From: Planctomycetota bacterium
GTDB lineage: Bacteria > Planctomycetota > UBA1135
Direction: 5' to 3'
Length of the DNA: 33,027 nt
Assembly (NCBI GenBank): GCA_022447335.1
Contig: JAKVCF010000007.1
Location: 1-33,027, forward strand
Part shown: piece by piece, positions 16,650-23,825 of the stretch
How the letters are laid out: each line of letters opens with the position of its first letter
Position numbering within the stretch: position 1 is the first letter of the stretch
Program-made: the position numbers and the translations under genes
The notes under the pieces: generated by a model
Told to the model about the DNA's origin: nothing
The model's database searches: none
What the model saw: the letters and a program-made list of their open reading frames with translations, nothing else

Positions 16650-17672
16650 ATGGCGCACGTTCGTTTCCTATACCCGAGCCGCAGCAGCGCACTTGGAGGC
16701 AACGCTTCGACCGCCGAACGCCTCGCCGATGCATTACGAGGCCGCGGGCACAGCTGTAGTGTGCACTCAATTGCTCGTGATGTGGAAATAGATGAAGTAC
16801 TTCGTGGCGGACTGGAAGAAGACGACCCTCCTGCAGATATCTTGGTCGCCTTGCACGCCGTGGACTGCGCACCAGTAACGCAGCGCGCCGCCACCGAAGC
16901 CAGCTTGCCGTGGATTATCGTCTTCCCCGGCACCGACCTAAATGGCAAACCATCGCGCGCCGCCGTCACTGCCGTCGCCGAAGCTCATGCTGCAATCGCC
17001 TTGGCCCCGCACGCACGCAAGCGTGCCGCCGAGATCTACGGTCGCGAACGCATCGAAGTGCTACCTCAGGCGGCGCGGGCCCTGCCAGAACCGCGCGGCG
17101 GCGCACCGCTCCCGCCACGTGCACCAAAACTGCCAAGCAATGCCTTCTTAATCGTCCAGCCAACGGGCATCCGTTCAGTCAAAGCGCCGTGTGTGGGCAT
17201 CGAAGCCTTGGCCAGCCTGGCCGAAGAAGAACCGCGGCTGCGCCTGTGGATAGCTGGCCCAGAACTCGAGCAGGACGAAGCTATGCGCCTACGCGAGACT
17301 CTTGCGACTTATCCTTGGGCCGCTTGGTTGGGCGCGCTCGAGAAGGTCGAGCTCGCTGGCGCGGTACGCAGAGCAAACTTGGTCTTGAGCACCAGCCGGT
17401 CCGAAGGCGCTGCTCCGAACTCGCTCCTGGAGGCCGCGCTCTACTCTAAGCCACTTCTCGCCAGTGATATCCCGGCTCACCGCTTCTTCCCGGGCCCCGG
17501 CCACCTCTTCCGCGCCGCCCGCGACCTGCGCCGTGAGGTGCGCGCTCAAATAGAAGAGCCCGCGAAAGCGGCTCTCGCGGGCCGCCAACTGCACGAAGTC
17601 ACGCGCACCAAGTTCGATCGCATGCGCGAAGCTGTCGCCTGGGATCGTTTGATCGCCCGCGTGCTGGGCTAA
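16650..17672 (+). CDS. GT4 glycosyltransferase, GLT1D1/SenB-like
   Basis: The protein has 340 aa with a GT-B fold glycosyltransferase layout. The N-terminal half shows GGNASTAERLADALRGRGH, then DILVALHA and VFPGTDLNGK. These resemble the GNxxTAER, ALHA and GTD motifs of GLT1D1 and of the selenosugar synthase SenB (TIGR04348). The C-terminal half has GIRSVKAPCVGIEAL, LWIAGPE and the nucleotide-sugar site STSRSEGAAPNSLLEA, with the EGAAPNSLLE motif expected to bind the donor. No selenoneine partners (senA, senC) are nearby, so a selenosugar role is not supported by context. It starts 4 nt after the aminotransferase stop. There is no signal or transmembrane segment, so it is probably cytoplasmic. 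Confidence 0.8.
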   Translation: MAHVRFLYPSRSSALGGNASTAERLADALRGRGHSCSVHSIARDVEIDEVLRGGLEEDDPPADILVALHAVDCAPVTQRAATEASLPWIIVFPGTDLNGKPSRAAVTAVAEAHAAIALAPHARKRAAEIYGRERIEVLPQAARALPEPRGGAPLPPRAPKLPSNAFLIVQPTGIRSVKAPCVGIEALASLAEEEPRLRLWIAGPELEQDEAMRLRETLATYPWAAWLGALEKVELAGAVRRANLVLSTSRSEGAAPNSLLEAALYSKPLLASDIPAHRFFPGPGHLFRAARDLRREVRAQIEEPAKAALAGRQLHEVTRTKFDRMREAVAWDRLIARVLG

Positions 17673-17699
17673 ATCAATCACCCCGCGATGTGAAACCGC

Positions 17700-18641
17700 C
17701 TAGGCAAGCCCCTTGTGCTCCAACCAACGTTGCGCTTCGAGGGCGGCGGCGCAACCCATGCCCGCAGCAGTGACGGCTTGGCGGTAATCCGGATCGTGCA
17801 CATCACCCGCAGCGAAGACTCCGTCGACACTGGTGCGAGTACCGTTTTCGAGCAATAAGTAACCGACGTCATTACGCTTGAATTCCTCGCCAAGAAACTC
17901 GGTATTAGGCGCATGGCCGATGGCTGTGAACATCCCCTCACAGAAAATCTCCTCGGCCGATCCGTCGCGCGGATCTTCCAGGATTAAACCGCGGATACGA
18001 CCATTGTCATCCTGCAAAATATCCTGCACCGTGCGCCACAGTTTAAATTCGATCTTCGCGTTGCTTTGCGCGCGCTCCAGCATGATCTTCGAAGCGCGAA
18101 ACTCCTCGCGTCGGTGAATAACTACGACCTTCTTGGCAAAGCGCGTCAGAAAGGTAGCTTCTTCCATCGCGGTATCACCGCCACCGACTACTACGACTTC
18201 CTTATCCGGGTAGAAGGCGCCATCACAAGTAGCGCAAGCCGAAACACCTTGACCGGCCTTCATCATGGCCGACTCTTTCTCGAGGCCAAGTAGCTTCGCA
18301 CGCGCGCCTGTCGCAATGATGACTGTATGCGCCTCGTAACTATCGCCCATTTCGTCAGTCAGCACGAAAGGCACCTTAGACGTGTCGATGGTCTTGATAT
18401 TGCGGAACGGAATGCACTCGGTGCCAAATCGCTCGGCCTGAGCTTTGAAGCGCTCCATGAGCTCTGGACCCATAATGCCGTCCGGAAAGCCAGGATAATT
18501 CTCTACGTCCGTAGTAATCGTGAGCTGGCCACCTGGCTGCATGCCCTCGAACACGAGCGGTTCGAGGCCGGCGCGAGAGGCATAGAGGGCGGCCGTATAA
18601 CCAGCCGGCCCGGATCCAATGATGGCGATGTTGCGGACCAT
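17700..18641 (-). CDS. trxB: Thioredoxin reductase
   Basis: The protein has 313 aa. It is an NADPH- and FAD-dependent enzyme that reduces thioredoxin. The FAD-binding GSGPAGYTAALYASRAG (residues 9-25) is followed by GGQLTITTDVENYPGFP. The redox-active CATC lies at 136-139, and the NADPH-binding GGGDTAMEEA and HRREEFRASK follow. AAGDVHDPDYRQAVTAAG binds the FAD ribityl near the C-terminus. The length and motif order are those of the low-molecular-weight bacterial type. No thioredoxin gene lies nearby. The ATG has no Shine-Dalgarno, but a TTGGAC-16-TAGAAT promoter ends 9 nt upstream. It is divergent from the GGQ protein gene. Confidence 0.97.
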   Translation of the reverse strand: MVRNIAIIGSGPAGYTAALYASRAGLEPLVFEGMQPGGQLTITTDVENYPGFPDGIMGPELMERFKAQAERFGTECIPFRNIKTIDTSKVPFVLTDEMGDSYEAHTVIIATGARAKLLGLEKESAMMKAGQGVSACATCDGAFYPDKEVVVVGGGDTAMEEATFLTRFAKKVVVIHRREEFRASKIMLERAQSNAKIEFKLWRTVQDILQDDNGRIRGLILEDPRDGSAEEIFCEGMFTAIGHAPNTEFLGEEFKRNDVGYLLLENGTRTSVDGVFAAGDVHDPDYRQAVTAAGMGCAAALEAQRWLEHKGLA

Positions 18642-18650
18642 GGGTCGAGT

Positions 18651-18678
18651 ATTCTAGGCCTGCGTTCAGAGTGTCCAA
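18651..18678 (-). promoter_or_regulatory. Predicted trxB promoter (TTGGAC-16 bp-TAGAAT)
   Basis: TTGGAC at 18678-18673 and TAGAAT at 18656-18651 are spaced by 16 bp. The -10 hexamer ends 9 nt before the ATG, so the transcript would have a leader of about 2-3 nt. The reverse complement of the hexamer, TATTCT, could be a weak -10 for the divergent gene. Confidence 0.55.
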
Positions 18679-18681
18679 GCT

Positions 18682-19026
18682 GTGACTGGAAAGTGGTCAA
18701 CCGACCCAGAAGTCCTCGAAAAAGAGGTCGTCTGGAGCTTCTTCCGCGGGGGTGGCCCCGGCGGCCAGCACCGCAATAAGGTCGAAACCGGCGTCCGACT
18801 ATTTCACCCCCCCAGTGGGATCACGGTGACAGCCACGGAGGGTCGCAGCCAGTACCGCAACCGGGAAGTCGCCATGGAACGCCTCATTGCGGCGCTGAAA
18901 AAGCGTATGCACAGACGCAAGAAGCGCGTTGCCACTAAACCCACCAAGGGCTCACAAAAGCGACGAGTAGACGCCAAGAAACAACGCGGTCAGCTGAAAA
19001 AGCAACGGAAATCGCTCGAGGACTAA
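18682..19026 (+). CDS. GGQ release-factor-like (RF-1 domain) protein, ArfB-like
   Basis: The protein has 114 aa and consists of a single RF-1 catalytic domain. GGGPGGQHRNKVETGVRL (about residues 23-40) contains the GGQ tripeptide that triggers peptidyl-tRNA hydrolysis. The C-terminal 45 residues are very Lys/Arg-rich (RMHRRKKRVATKPTKGSQKR), like the tail that ArfB inserts into the empty mRNA channel of stalled ribosomes. It lacks the codon-recognition domain of RF1/RF2, so a rescue role is more likely than normal termination. It is shorter than E. coli ArfB (140 aa). GTG 18682 is the only suitable start. It is divergent from trxB. Confidence 0.85.
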   Translation: MTGKWSTDPEVLEKEVVWSFFRGGGPGGQHRNKVETGVRLFHPPSGITVTATEGRSQYRNREVAMERLIAALKKRMHRRKKRVATKPTKGSQKRRVDAKKQRGQLKKQRKSLED

Positions 19027-19046
19027 TCACTTGCGTTGATTACCGA

Positions 19047-19421
19047 TTACTCGTTCGTTTCACGCAGGCCTTCCAGGTCTCCGTACGCGCGGCGCACATG
19101 CGGGATCGTGATCGATCCCCCGATAACGAGAGCTATGTCAAGTGCCTCGTGAATCTCTTCATCCGACCAGCCACTGTGGACCGATTGATCCAAGTGATAC
19201 CGAATGCAGTCATCACAACGCAATACGGCGCTGGCAACTAACCCTAGCAACTCTTTGGTGCGCGCCGGCAGCGCACCATCGCGATAAATCGCGCTATCCA
19301 AATTGAAAAATCGCTTGGTGGTCTTCGTGCCTTCCTCAAGCACTAGCTCAGTCAGTCGTGCACGCTCAGCCCGGTAAGCCTCGAAGGACTCGCTCATACC
19401 CTCAGAATAGCTGCGCCTCAC
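19047..19421 (-). CDS. Carboxymuconolactone decarboxylase / AhpD-like family protein
   Basis: The protein has 124 aa. It contains the AhpD-type redox motif CDDCIRYH (CxxCxxxH, about residues 69-76), followed by SDEEIHEALDIALVIGGSIT, the usual all-helical CMD fold. Such proteins act as thiol peroxidase partners or small-molecule decarboxylases; the Cys pair favours a redox role. The GTG at 19421 follows the MOSC stop codon directly (TAGGTG), so translation is probably coupled. An internal ATG at 19397 (MSESFEAYR) is an alternative start that would drop eight residues. Confidence 0.88.
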   Translation of the reverse strand: MRRSYSEGMSESFEAYRAERARLTELVLEEGTKTTKRFFNLDSAIYRDGALPARTKELLGLVASAVLRCDDCIRYHLDQSVHSGWSDEEIHEALDIALVIGGSITIPHVRRAYGDLEGLRETNE

Positions 19422-19982
19422 CTAGGCGCCGCCGCGCTTGACTCGCCAAGCCTCGGCAATCGTCGGCGCACCTTCCACCGCCGGCCGCTCAAGCTTCCAC
19501 ACATCGCCGGCTTGCACTGTGCCAGGCCTGAGCACGCGCAGATACCAACCCGTTGCGCCGCTACGACCGATTTCGGCCGCAAGCTGTGAAAGGCCCCAGG
19601 CGCGATTGAGGGTGCTGCAGGGCTTGCGGGGCTTAGTCACTTCGACCCATGCCGTACCGACCCGATAGACCTCTCCGACTCGGACCGTGCGCTCATCCCC
19701 TCCTTCGACAGTGAAGTTTTCGCCAAACCCCCCAGGCGGAAAGAGATCGCACCCCAATCTTGTCGAGAGCATGGCGAAGTGTTGTACCGGGTAAACGCAA
19801 ACTGCTTGATCCTCAAGCCCGTGATACTTCCGATCTGCGCAGCCGTCACCAACAAGTGCACGAATTCTTAGCTCAACTGCGCCCTGTACTTCTTCCTTCA
19901 AGATCGCCGTACGAAAGGGACCCTTGGCCGAGTTGATCTCAGCAGGGCGCCCGACTTGGATTGACAAGGTGCGCAGCGGCAT
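19422..19982 (-). CDS. MOSC domain protein (YiiM-like)
   Basis: The protein has 186 aa. It has the MOSC-domain motifs of the YiiM group: GDGCADRKYHGLEDQAVCVY, GGFGENFTVEG and KPRKPCSTL, the last giving the conserved Cys that binds molybdenum cofactor or its sulfur in characterised members. YiiM-type proteins reduce N-hydroxylated bases or transfer sulfur to the cofactor; which applies here is unknown. It is cytoplasmic, with no signal. It is divergent from the SDR gene with only 22 nt between the start codons, and it is coupled to the CMD-like gene downstream. Confidence 0.93.
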   Translation of the reverse strand: MPLRTLSIQVGRPAEINSAKGPFRTAILKEEVQGAVELRIRALVGDGCADRKYHGLEDQAVCVYPVQHFAMLSTRLGCDLFPPGGFGENFTVEGGDERTVRVGEVYRVGTAWVEVTKPRKPCSTLNRAWGLSQLAAEIGRSGATGWYLRVLRPGTVQAGDVWKLERPAVEGAPTIAEAWRVKRGGA

Positions 19983-19988
19983 GGGCTC

Positions 19989-19998
19989 ATGCTAGCGT
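19989..19998. promoter_or_regulatory. Overlapping divergent TAnnnT hexamers for the MOSC and SDR genes
   Basis: ATGCTAGCGT reads TAGCAT on the minus strand (19994-19989, 6 nt before the MOSC ATG) and TAGCGT on the plus strand (19993-19998, 6 nt before the SDR ATG). The GCTAGC core is palindromic. If both are -10 elements, the two promoters overlap and should compete. A TTGACA at 19961-19966 is too far away (26 bp) to act as a normal -35. Confidence 0.4.
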
Positions 19999-20004
19999 GC
20001 CGTT

Positions 20005-20880
20005 ATGGCCACACGGCGCAACGCTCTCGTCACAGGATGCTCGACCGGCATTGGTCGAGCCACTGCTCTGGATCTCCTCAAACAAGGCTGGCGCGTCTTC
20101 GCCACAATCCGTCGTGCGAAGGATGCGGAAGCTCTCTCTCAGATGACAGGGGACTCCCCAAACTTGATCCCAGTCCTCCTCAATGTCACCGACCCGGAAA
20201 GCGTCGAGCGAGCAAGTGCACAGGTGCGCAATACTCTTGCCGGAGAAACTCTCCATGGCTTGGTACATAACGCAGGCATTGCCAACATCGGCCCACTCGA
20301 AATGATGCCCTTGGATTACTTCGTACGCCAAATCGAAGTCAATTTAACCGGTGTCTTGCGCGTCACACAGAGCATCCTCCCCCTGATGCGCCAGGGAGAC
20401 GCACCTAGAGGAAGTCGAACAGTGATTATAGTTTCGTCGATTAACGGACAGGTGGGCACGCCTTTAAGCGGGGCCTATTGCGCATCTAAATTCGGATTAG
20501 AAGGGCTATCCGACACTCTTCGCCGCGAGTTGCTGTCACAGGATATTGATGTCGTCATTGTGCAGCCCGGCGCGATTAAGACTGCAATCTGGGAGACCTC
20601 AAAGCGGCGAGCAGAAAGCCTCATGCCTCGATTGGATACTCACCCCGCGATGCCGCTCTATCGAAAGTTCATCGACTCAATGATGGAACGGGTCAAACAC
20701 ATTGAGAATCGAGCAATCCCAGCCGACCACGTTGCTGTCGTCATACGTAAGTCGCTCGAAAAGTCCCGACCGGCGGTGCGCGTGCGAGTTGGTAAAGACG
20801 CCAAAATTGGCCACCTGCTGCAGCGCCTTCTCCCGACACGCTGGTTCGACAAACTCATCCTGCACGACATGACGCGCTAA
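20005..20880 (+). CDS. Short-chain dehydrogenase/reductase (SDR)
   Basis: The protein has 291 aa. It is a classical SDR with an NAD(P)-binding Rossmann fold: TGCSTGIG (residues 10-17), LNVTD, HNAG (where NNAG is usual), the catalytic Ser in IIVSSINGQVG, and YCASK carrying the catalytic Tyr and Lys. RR after the second strand (ATIRRAKD) suggests preference for NADP(H). The sequence after VIVQPGAIKTAIW follows the retinol or 17-beta-hydroxysteroid dehydrogenase-like group, but the substrate is not predictable. The C-terminus is basic (LLQRLLPTRWFDK) and may touch the membrane. It is divergent from the MOSC gene and convergent with the Lrp gene. Confidence 0.93.
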   Translation: MATRRNALVTGCSTGIGRATALDLLKQGWRVFATIRRAKDAEALSQMTGDSPNLIPVLLNVTDPESVERASAQVRNTLAGETLHGLVHNAGIANIGPLEMMPLDYFVRQIEVNLTGVLRVTQSILPLMRQGDAPRGSRTVIIVSSINGQVGTPLSGAYCASKFGLEGLSDTLRRELLSQDIDVVIVQPGAIKTAIWETSKRRAESLMPRLDTHPAMPLYRKFIDSMMERVKHIENRAIPADHVAVVIRKSLEKSRPAVRVRVGKDAKIGHLLQRLLPTRWFDKLILHDMTR

Positions 20881-20962
20881 GCATCCCACACGGAAACTGG
20901 AGCTATTGCGATCGTTTGCGCCTTACAAGACCTGATCGCCTTTCCACGCAGGGAAATTTCAC

Positions 20963-21445
20963 CTATCGCTGCATCTCAGGTCCGCGGAATCCAGAGGTGC
21001 GCGAGTGCTCGAAGATTAGAGAAGTCTCGAGCTGCACAACCTCGGGCCGGGCCGTGAACTGGTCCATGGCCAAATCACGCAGGTGGGAGCTGCCACGCAC
21101 TGCGACCTGAACCAGAAAGTCGTGTTGGCCAGAAACGTGCCATAGCCCCTGGACTTCAGGTAGAGCTAGCACATGGCCGCGAAAGGCTTCGACTTCGCGC
21201 CGTGAGTGCTTGGCCAAGCGGACCTCGATAAAGGCCTGCAGCCTCACTCCGAAGGCGGTGGGATCCACTTCGGCGTGGGCTCCACGGAGAATGCTGGCTT
21301 CCCGCAGCTTGCGAACCCGCTCAAGACAGGATGAGGGGGCCAGATGCACCCGCTGAGCCAATTCCTTGTTAGAGAGGCGAGCATCAGCCTGTAAAGCCTC
21401 GAGAATCTCGTAGTCCGTTCGGTCCAGAGTCACTTTTTCAGTCAT
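20963..21445 (-). CDS. Lrp/AsnC family transcriptional regulator
   Basis: The protein has 160 aa. The N-terminal winged helix-turn-helix (LDRTDYEILEALQADARLSN, then KELAQRVHLAPSSCLERVRK) is followed by the RAM effector-binding domain with VSGQHDFLVQVAV. The length is normal for the family. I take ATG 21445; an open frame runs 49 codons further upstream but across the start of the divergent gene and without family similarity. The gene is divergent from a Cys/Met-metabolism PLP enzyme, an arrangement like mdeR-mdeA in Pseudomonas. It therefore probably senses an amino acid such as Met or Cys and controls that neighbour and itself. No Shine-Dalgarno is present, and TATAAT lies 7 nt upstream. Confidence 0.92.
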   Translation of the reverse strand: MTEKVTLDRTDYEILEALQADARLSNKELAQRVHLAPSSCLERVRKLREASILRGAHAEVDPTAFGVRLQAFIEVRLAKHSRREVEAFRGHVLALPEVQGLWHVSGQHDFLVQVAVRGSSHLRDLAMDQFTARPEVVQLETSLIFEHSRTSGFRGPEMQR

Positions 21446-21452
21446 AATCCAA

Positions 21453-21458
21453 ATTATA
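21453..21458 (-). promoter_or_regulatory. Perfect TATAAT 7 nt before the Lrp gene start
   Basis: TATAAT on the minus strand is followed by TTGGATT and the ATG at 21445. With the normal -10 to +1 distance the transcript would begin at the A of the start codon. No Shine-Dalgarno is visible. The AT-rich stretch around it is also the likely Lrp operator. Confidence 0.6.
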
Positions 21459-21466
21459 TTCGGCAT

Positions 21467-21472
21467 TAGACT
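21467..21472 (+). promoter_or_regulatory. TAGACT hexamer upstream of the Cys/Met PLP enzyme
   Basis: TAGACT is followed by 7 nt and then TTG 21480, or by 19 nt before ATG 21492. It lies back to back with the TATAAT of the Lrp gene, 8 bp away, so the two promoters share one short regulatory region. Confidence 0.35.
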
Positions 21473-21491
21473 CCTTTGCTTGAACGAAAAT

Positions 21492-22751
21492 ATGCTCATG
21501 GGCCAAGATTTCGACACTTCTGCCGTCCACGCCGGTCGTGAGGACTTCCTCGAGCTGGGCGTGCATGCCGCCCCGCTGGACTTTTCCAGCACCTACCCCA
21601 TTCCCGATCTAGAGGAAGGCACTGCCAGCCTGGATGCTCTCGCACACGGAGCTGCTGACGCCCCACAGAAGATCTATTCGAGGCTCAATCAGCCCACCGT
21701 CTCCCGCTTCGAGGGAGCATTGGCCAAGCTGGAAGGCGCGGAGCACGCGGTCGCCTATGCCTCCGGCATGGCCGCGCTGACTGCGGTTCTACTCGCCCTG
21801 CGCGTGCGCCACCCAGAAGACGCGCGCCCCCACGTACTCGCCCTGCGCCCCATTTACGGCGGCAGTGATCACCTGCTCGATCACGGCATGACCGGATGCG
21901 AAGTGGAATGGGTCAGCGCCGAAGAGGTAGCGCGCAAGACACGCCCTGAAACGCGCCTCGTGATTGCCGAGACTCCGGCAAATCCGACATTGAAATGGAT
22001 CGACCTCGAAAAGCTGGCAGCTGACGCTCAGGGTGCACCCGTGATGGTTGACTCGACCTTCGCGACGCCCGTTCTGCAAACTCCCATCGCCCACGGTGCC
22101 ACATTAGTTCTACACAGCGCTACAAAATTTCTAGGTGGCCACGGGGATGTGTTGGCCGGCATTGTCGCCACCAGCGATGAGGAATGGGCCGCTGCCCTAC
22201 GCCATGTGCGCGTGATCACCGGTGCTTGCATGCATCCCATGGCCGCCTACCTCTGCTTGCGCAGCATGCCGACACTGCCACTGCGTGTGCGCCGTGCGAC
22301 CGAAACAGCGACTGAACTAGCCGAATTCTTAGGACAACAGCCAGCAATCAGCGCAGTCCACTACCCGAAGGCTGACCATCCCCTACTTGGCAAACAAATG
22401 CTTGGCCGTGGCAGCTTGATCAGCTTCGAGTTGGCAGGTGGCTACGACGCCGCATCTGCTCTCATGAAAGCAGTACGACTCTGCACCCCTGCGGTCAGCC
22501 TAGGCTCGACCGACACGCTGATTCAGCACCCCGCAGGCCTGACCCACCACGTAGTACCTGAAGAAGAGCGCATTGCCACAGGTATCACCGCCGGCATGAT
22601 TCGCCTATCCGTAGGCCTCGAGTCCACCGACGATCTGCGGCGCGATCTGGCGCAGGCATTGGCTGTCGCCGCAACGGCAGCTCCCATGCAGGCAAACCTG
22701 ACCAAAGCCGGGACACCGATCGCAGAAACCAATCCTGCAGCGCAAAGCTAA
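21492..22751 (+). CDS. Trans-sulfuration / Cys-Met metabolism PLP-dependent enzyme
   Basis: The protein has 419 aa from ATG 21492 (TTG 21480 would add four residues). It is a fold-type I PLP enzyme of the cystathionine gamma-synthase, cystathionine lyase and methionine gamma-lyase group. It shows YSRLNQPTVSRFE, AYASGMAALTAVLL, ETPANPTLKWIDL and the lysine motif HSATKFLGGHGDVLAG, then the C-terminal SLGSTDTLIQHPAGLTHH. The Cys that marks methionine gamma-lyase after the conserved Tyr-Gly is a Gly here (IYGGSDHLL), so a strict methionine gamma-lyase label is not justified; lyase or synthase activity remains open. A short Ala-rich tail follows the fold. It is divergent from the Lrp regulator and ends at a strong terminator. 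Confidence 0.92.
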   Translation: MLMGQDFDTSAVHAGREDFLELGVHAAPLDFSSTYPIPDLEEGTASLDALAHGAADAPQKIYSRLNQPTVSRFEGALAKLEGAEHAVAYASGMAALTAVLLALRVRHPEDARPHVLALRPIYGGSDHLLDHGMTGCEVEWVSAEEVARKTRPETRLVIAETPANPTLKWIDLEKLAADAQGAPVMVDSTFATPVLQTPIAHGATLVLHSATKFLGGHGDVLAGIVATSDEEWAAALRHVRVITGACMHPMAAYLCLRSMPTLPLRVRRATETATELAEFLGQQPAISAVHYPKADHPLLGKQMLGRGSLISFELAGGYDAASALMKAVRLCTPAVSLGSTDTLIQHPAGLTHHVVPEEERIATGITAGMIRLSVGLESTDDLRRDLAQALAVAATAAPMQANLTKAGTPIAETNPAAQS

Positions 22752-22767
22752 AAACCTTTCGAGAAAG

Positions 22768-22804
22768 AACAACCGCCCGCGCGCTTTGCGCACGGGCGGT
22801 TGTT
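22768..22804. terminator. Strong bidirectional intrinsic terminator
   Basis: AACAACCGCCCG pairs perfectly with CGGGCGGTTGTT, and an inner GCGC/GCGC continues the stem around a TTT loop. U-rich sequence follows on both strands. It lies between the convergent PLP enzyme gene (stop 22751) and the secreted protein gene (stop 22821) and should serve both. Confidence 0.9.
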
Positions 22805-22820
22805 TCATAGAGGTGCCCCC

Positions 22821-23825
22821 CTACAGCGCAAGCACTTGCGAGAGGCCGCAGGTCGCAAGATCTAGCGCCTGCACGTAGACCAGCCCCGCTGCCGCACCTG
22901 GCACAAGCTGAGTATGTGAAGCTGTGCCGCTCGCATCCGCAGTGACAATCACCCAACCTTCTGGTCGAGCAAGCCCCAACATGGTCCCAGCACAAGGCAA
23001 GCCATTCGGGATTATGTAACTACCCATTCCGAAGGCGTAGATCATTGCGATACCTGATCCCGGAGTCGCGCCAGTTGCAGTAAAGGTCATGCTAGTCCGC
23101 GGCTTGCCGGTCGCATCGAGACGCATCTGCGCGGCGCCATCATTGACCGTGTAGTCATCTGCGGAGCCAATGCCGTAGGTGCCCAAGCCAAAACCAGTAC
23201 CTAGGTTGGCAGCAACGCCAAGCAAGTTGTCGCCATAGAAAACTTCGGTCTGGCCACTGGAGTCGTTCTCGACGGTAAAGACTGCACGATCACCATTGCT
23301 GTCAAAAGAAAGGTGAATGGTCGCAGTCGGGGTCGGCGTAGCAAGGTCGTAGTAGTAAACCGAAGCACCCCAAGTACCACCGTTATTGCCGTAATAGAAG
23401 AACACGCGATCCATCAAGCTATCCGAGTTATTGTCTTGGAGCTTGACGAAGACGTTGTTCGCAGTATCTGCATACCCCGCTACTAGAGCAACATAGGAAA
23501 GTCCCGCATTTCCGTTGTCCACAACCGCCGACATAGTCGACGAAGCGTAGTCATCGTCGACGCCATTAATGGTAGCCATCGACAGATTCACGATTCCTTG
23601 CGCACGGTTGTTCGTAATACCAATCGCGCCCGCAACGGTCGTCCAGTCAGGTCCGAGATCGCCCGAATCGCTTCGGTTGAAGTCATCGAATCCACTTGTG
23701 GACTGCGCCCCAAATCCACCACCATTCGCGAAAGGTGAAGGGGAGAAGGATGGATCCAAAGTGGCGTCAATCGGGTGCTGCGCAGCAGCAAAGGGCGCAA
23801 GAGCAAGGAGAGTCGTAAGGAGCAT
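22821..23825 (-). CDS. Secreted protein with lectin/LamG-like domain
   Basis: The protein has 334 aa. A signal peptide (MLLTTLLALAPFAAAQ, cleavage near residue 15) is followed by FDDFNRSDSGDLGPDWTTVAG, a common opening of concanavalin A-like/LamG domains in environmental bacteria. Repeated N/D-rich strands come next (VFVKLQDNNSDSLMDRVFFY, SFDSNGDRAVF). The last 100 residues form a separate small module with two Cys (GLPCAG and LATCGLSQVLAL) that I recall at the C-terminus of many planctomycete surface proteins. It is probably extracellular and carbohydrate-binding, which is inference. Base composition resembles its neighbours. The signal lacks a basic n-region, so the start is slightly uncertain. 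Confidence 0.8.
   Translation of the reverse strand: MLLTTLLALAPFAAAQHPIDATLDPSFSPSPFANGGGFGAQSTSGFDDFNRSDSGDLGPDWTTVAGAIGITNNRAQGIVNLSMATINGVDDDYASSTMSAVVDNGNAGLSYVALVAGYADTANNVFVKLQDNNSDSLMDRVFFYYGNNGGTWGASVYYYDLATPTPTATIHLSFDSNGDRAVFTVENDSSGQTEVFYGDNLLGVAANLGTGFGLGTYGIGSADDYTVNDGAAQMRLDATGKPRTSMTFTATGATPGSGIAMIYAFGMGSYIIPNGLPCAGTMLGLARPEGWVIVTADASGTASHTQLVPGAAAGLVYVQALDLATCGLSQVLAL

Noticed and set aside
17559..17581. Overlapping alternative hairpins near the 3' end of the glycosyltransferase gene (CCCGCGA/TCGCGGG and AGAGC/GCTCT with a GAAA loop)
   Set aside because: They are inside conserved-length coding sequence in GC-rich DNA, with no U-tract and nothing downstream to control; probably coincidence.
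19961..19966. Perfect TTGACA upstream of the SDR gene
   Set aside because: It lies in the MOSC coding sequence and no -10 box stands at 16-18 bp; the TAGCGT box is 26 bp away.
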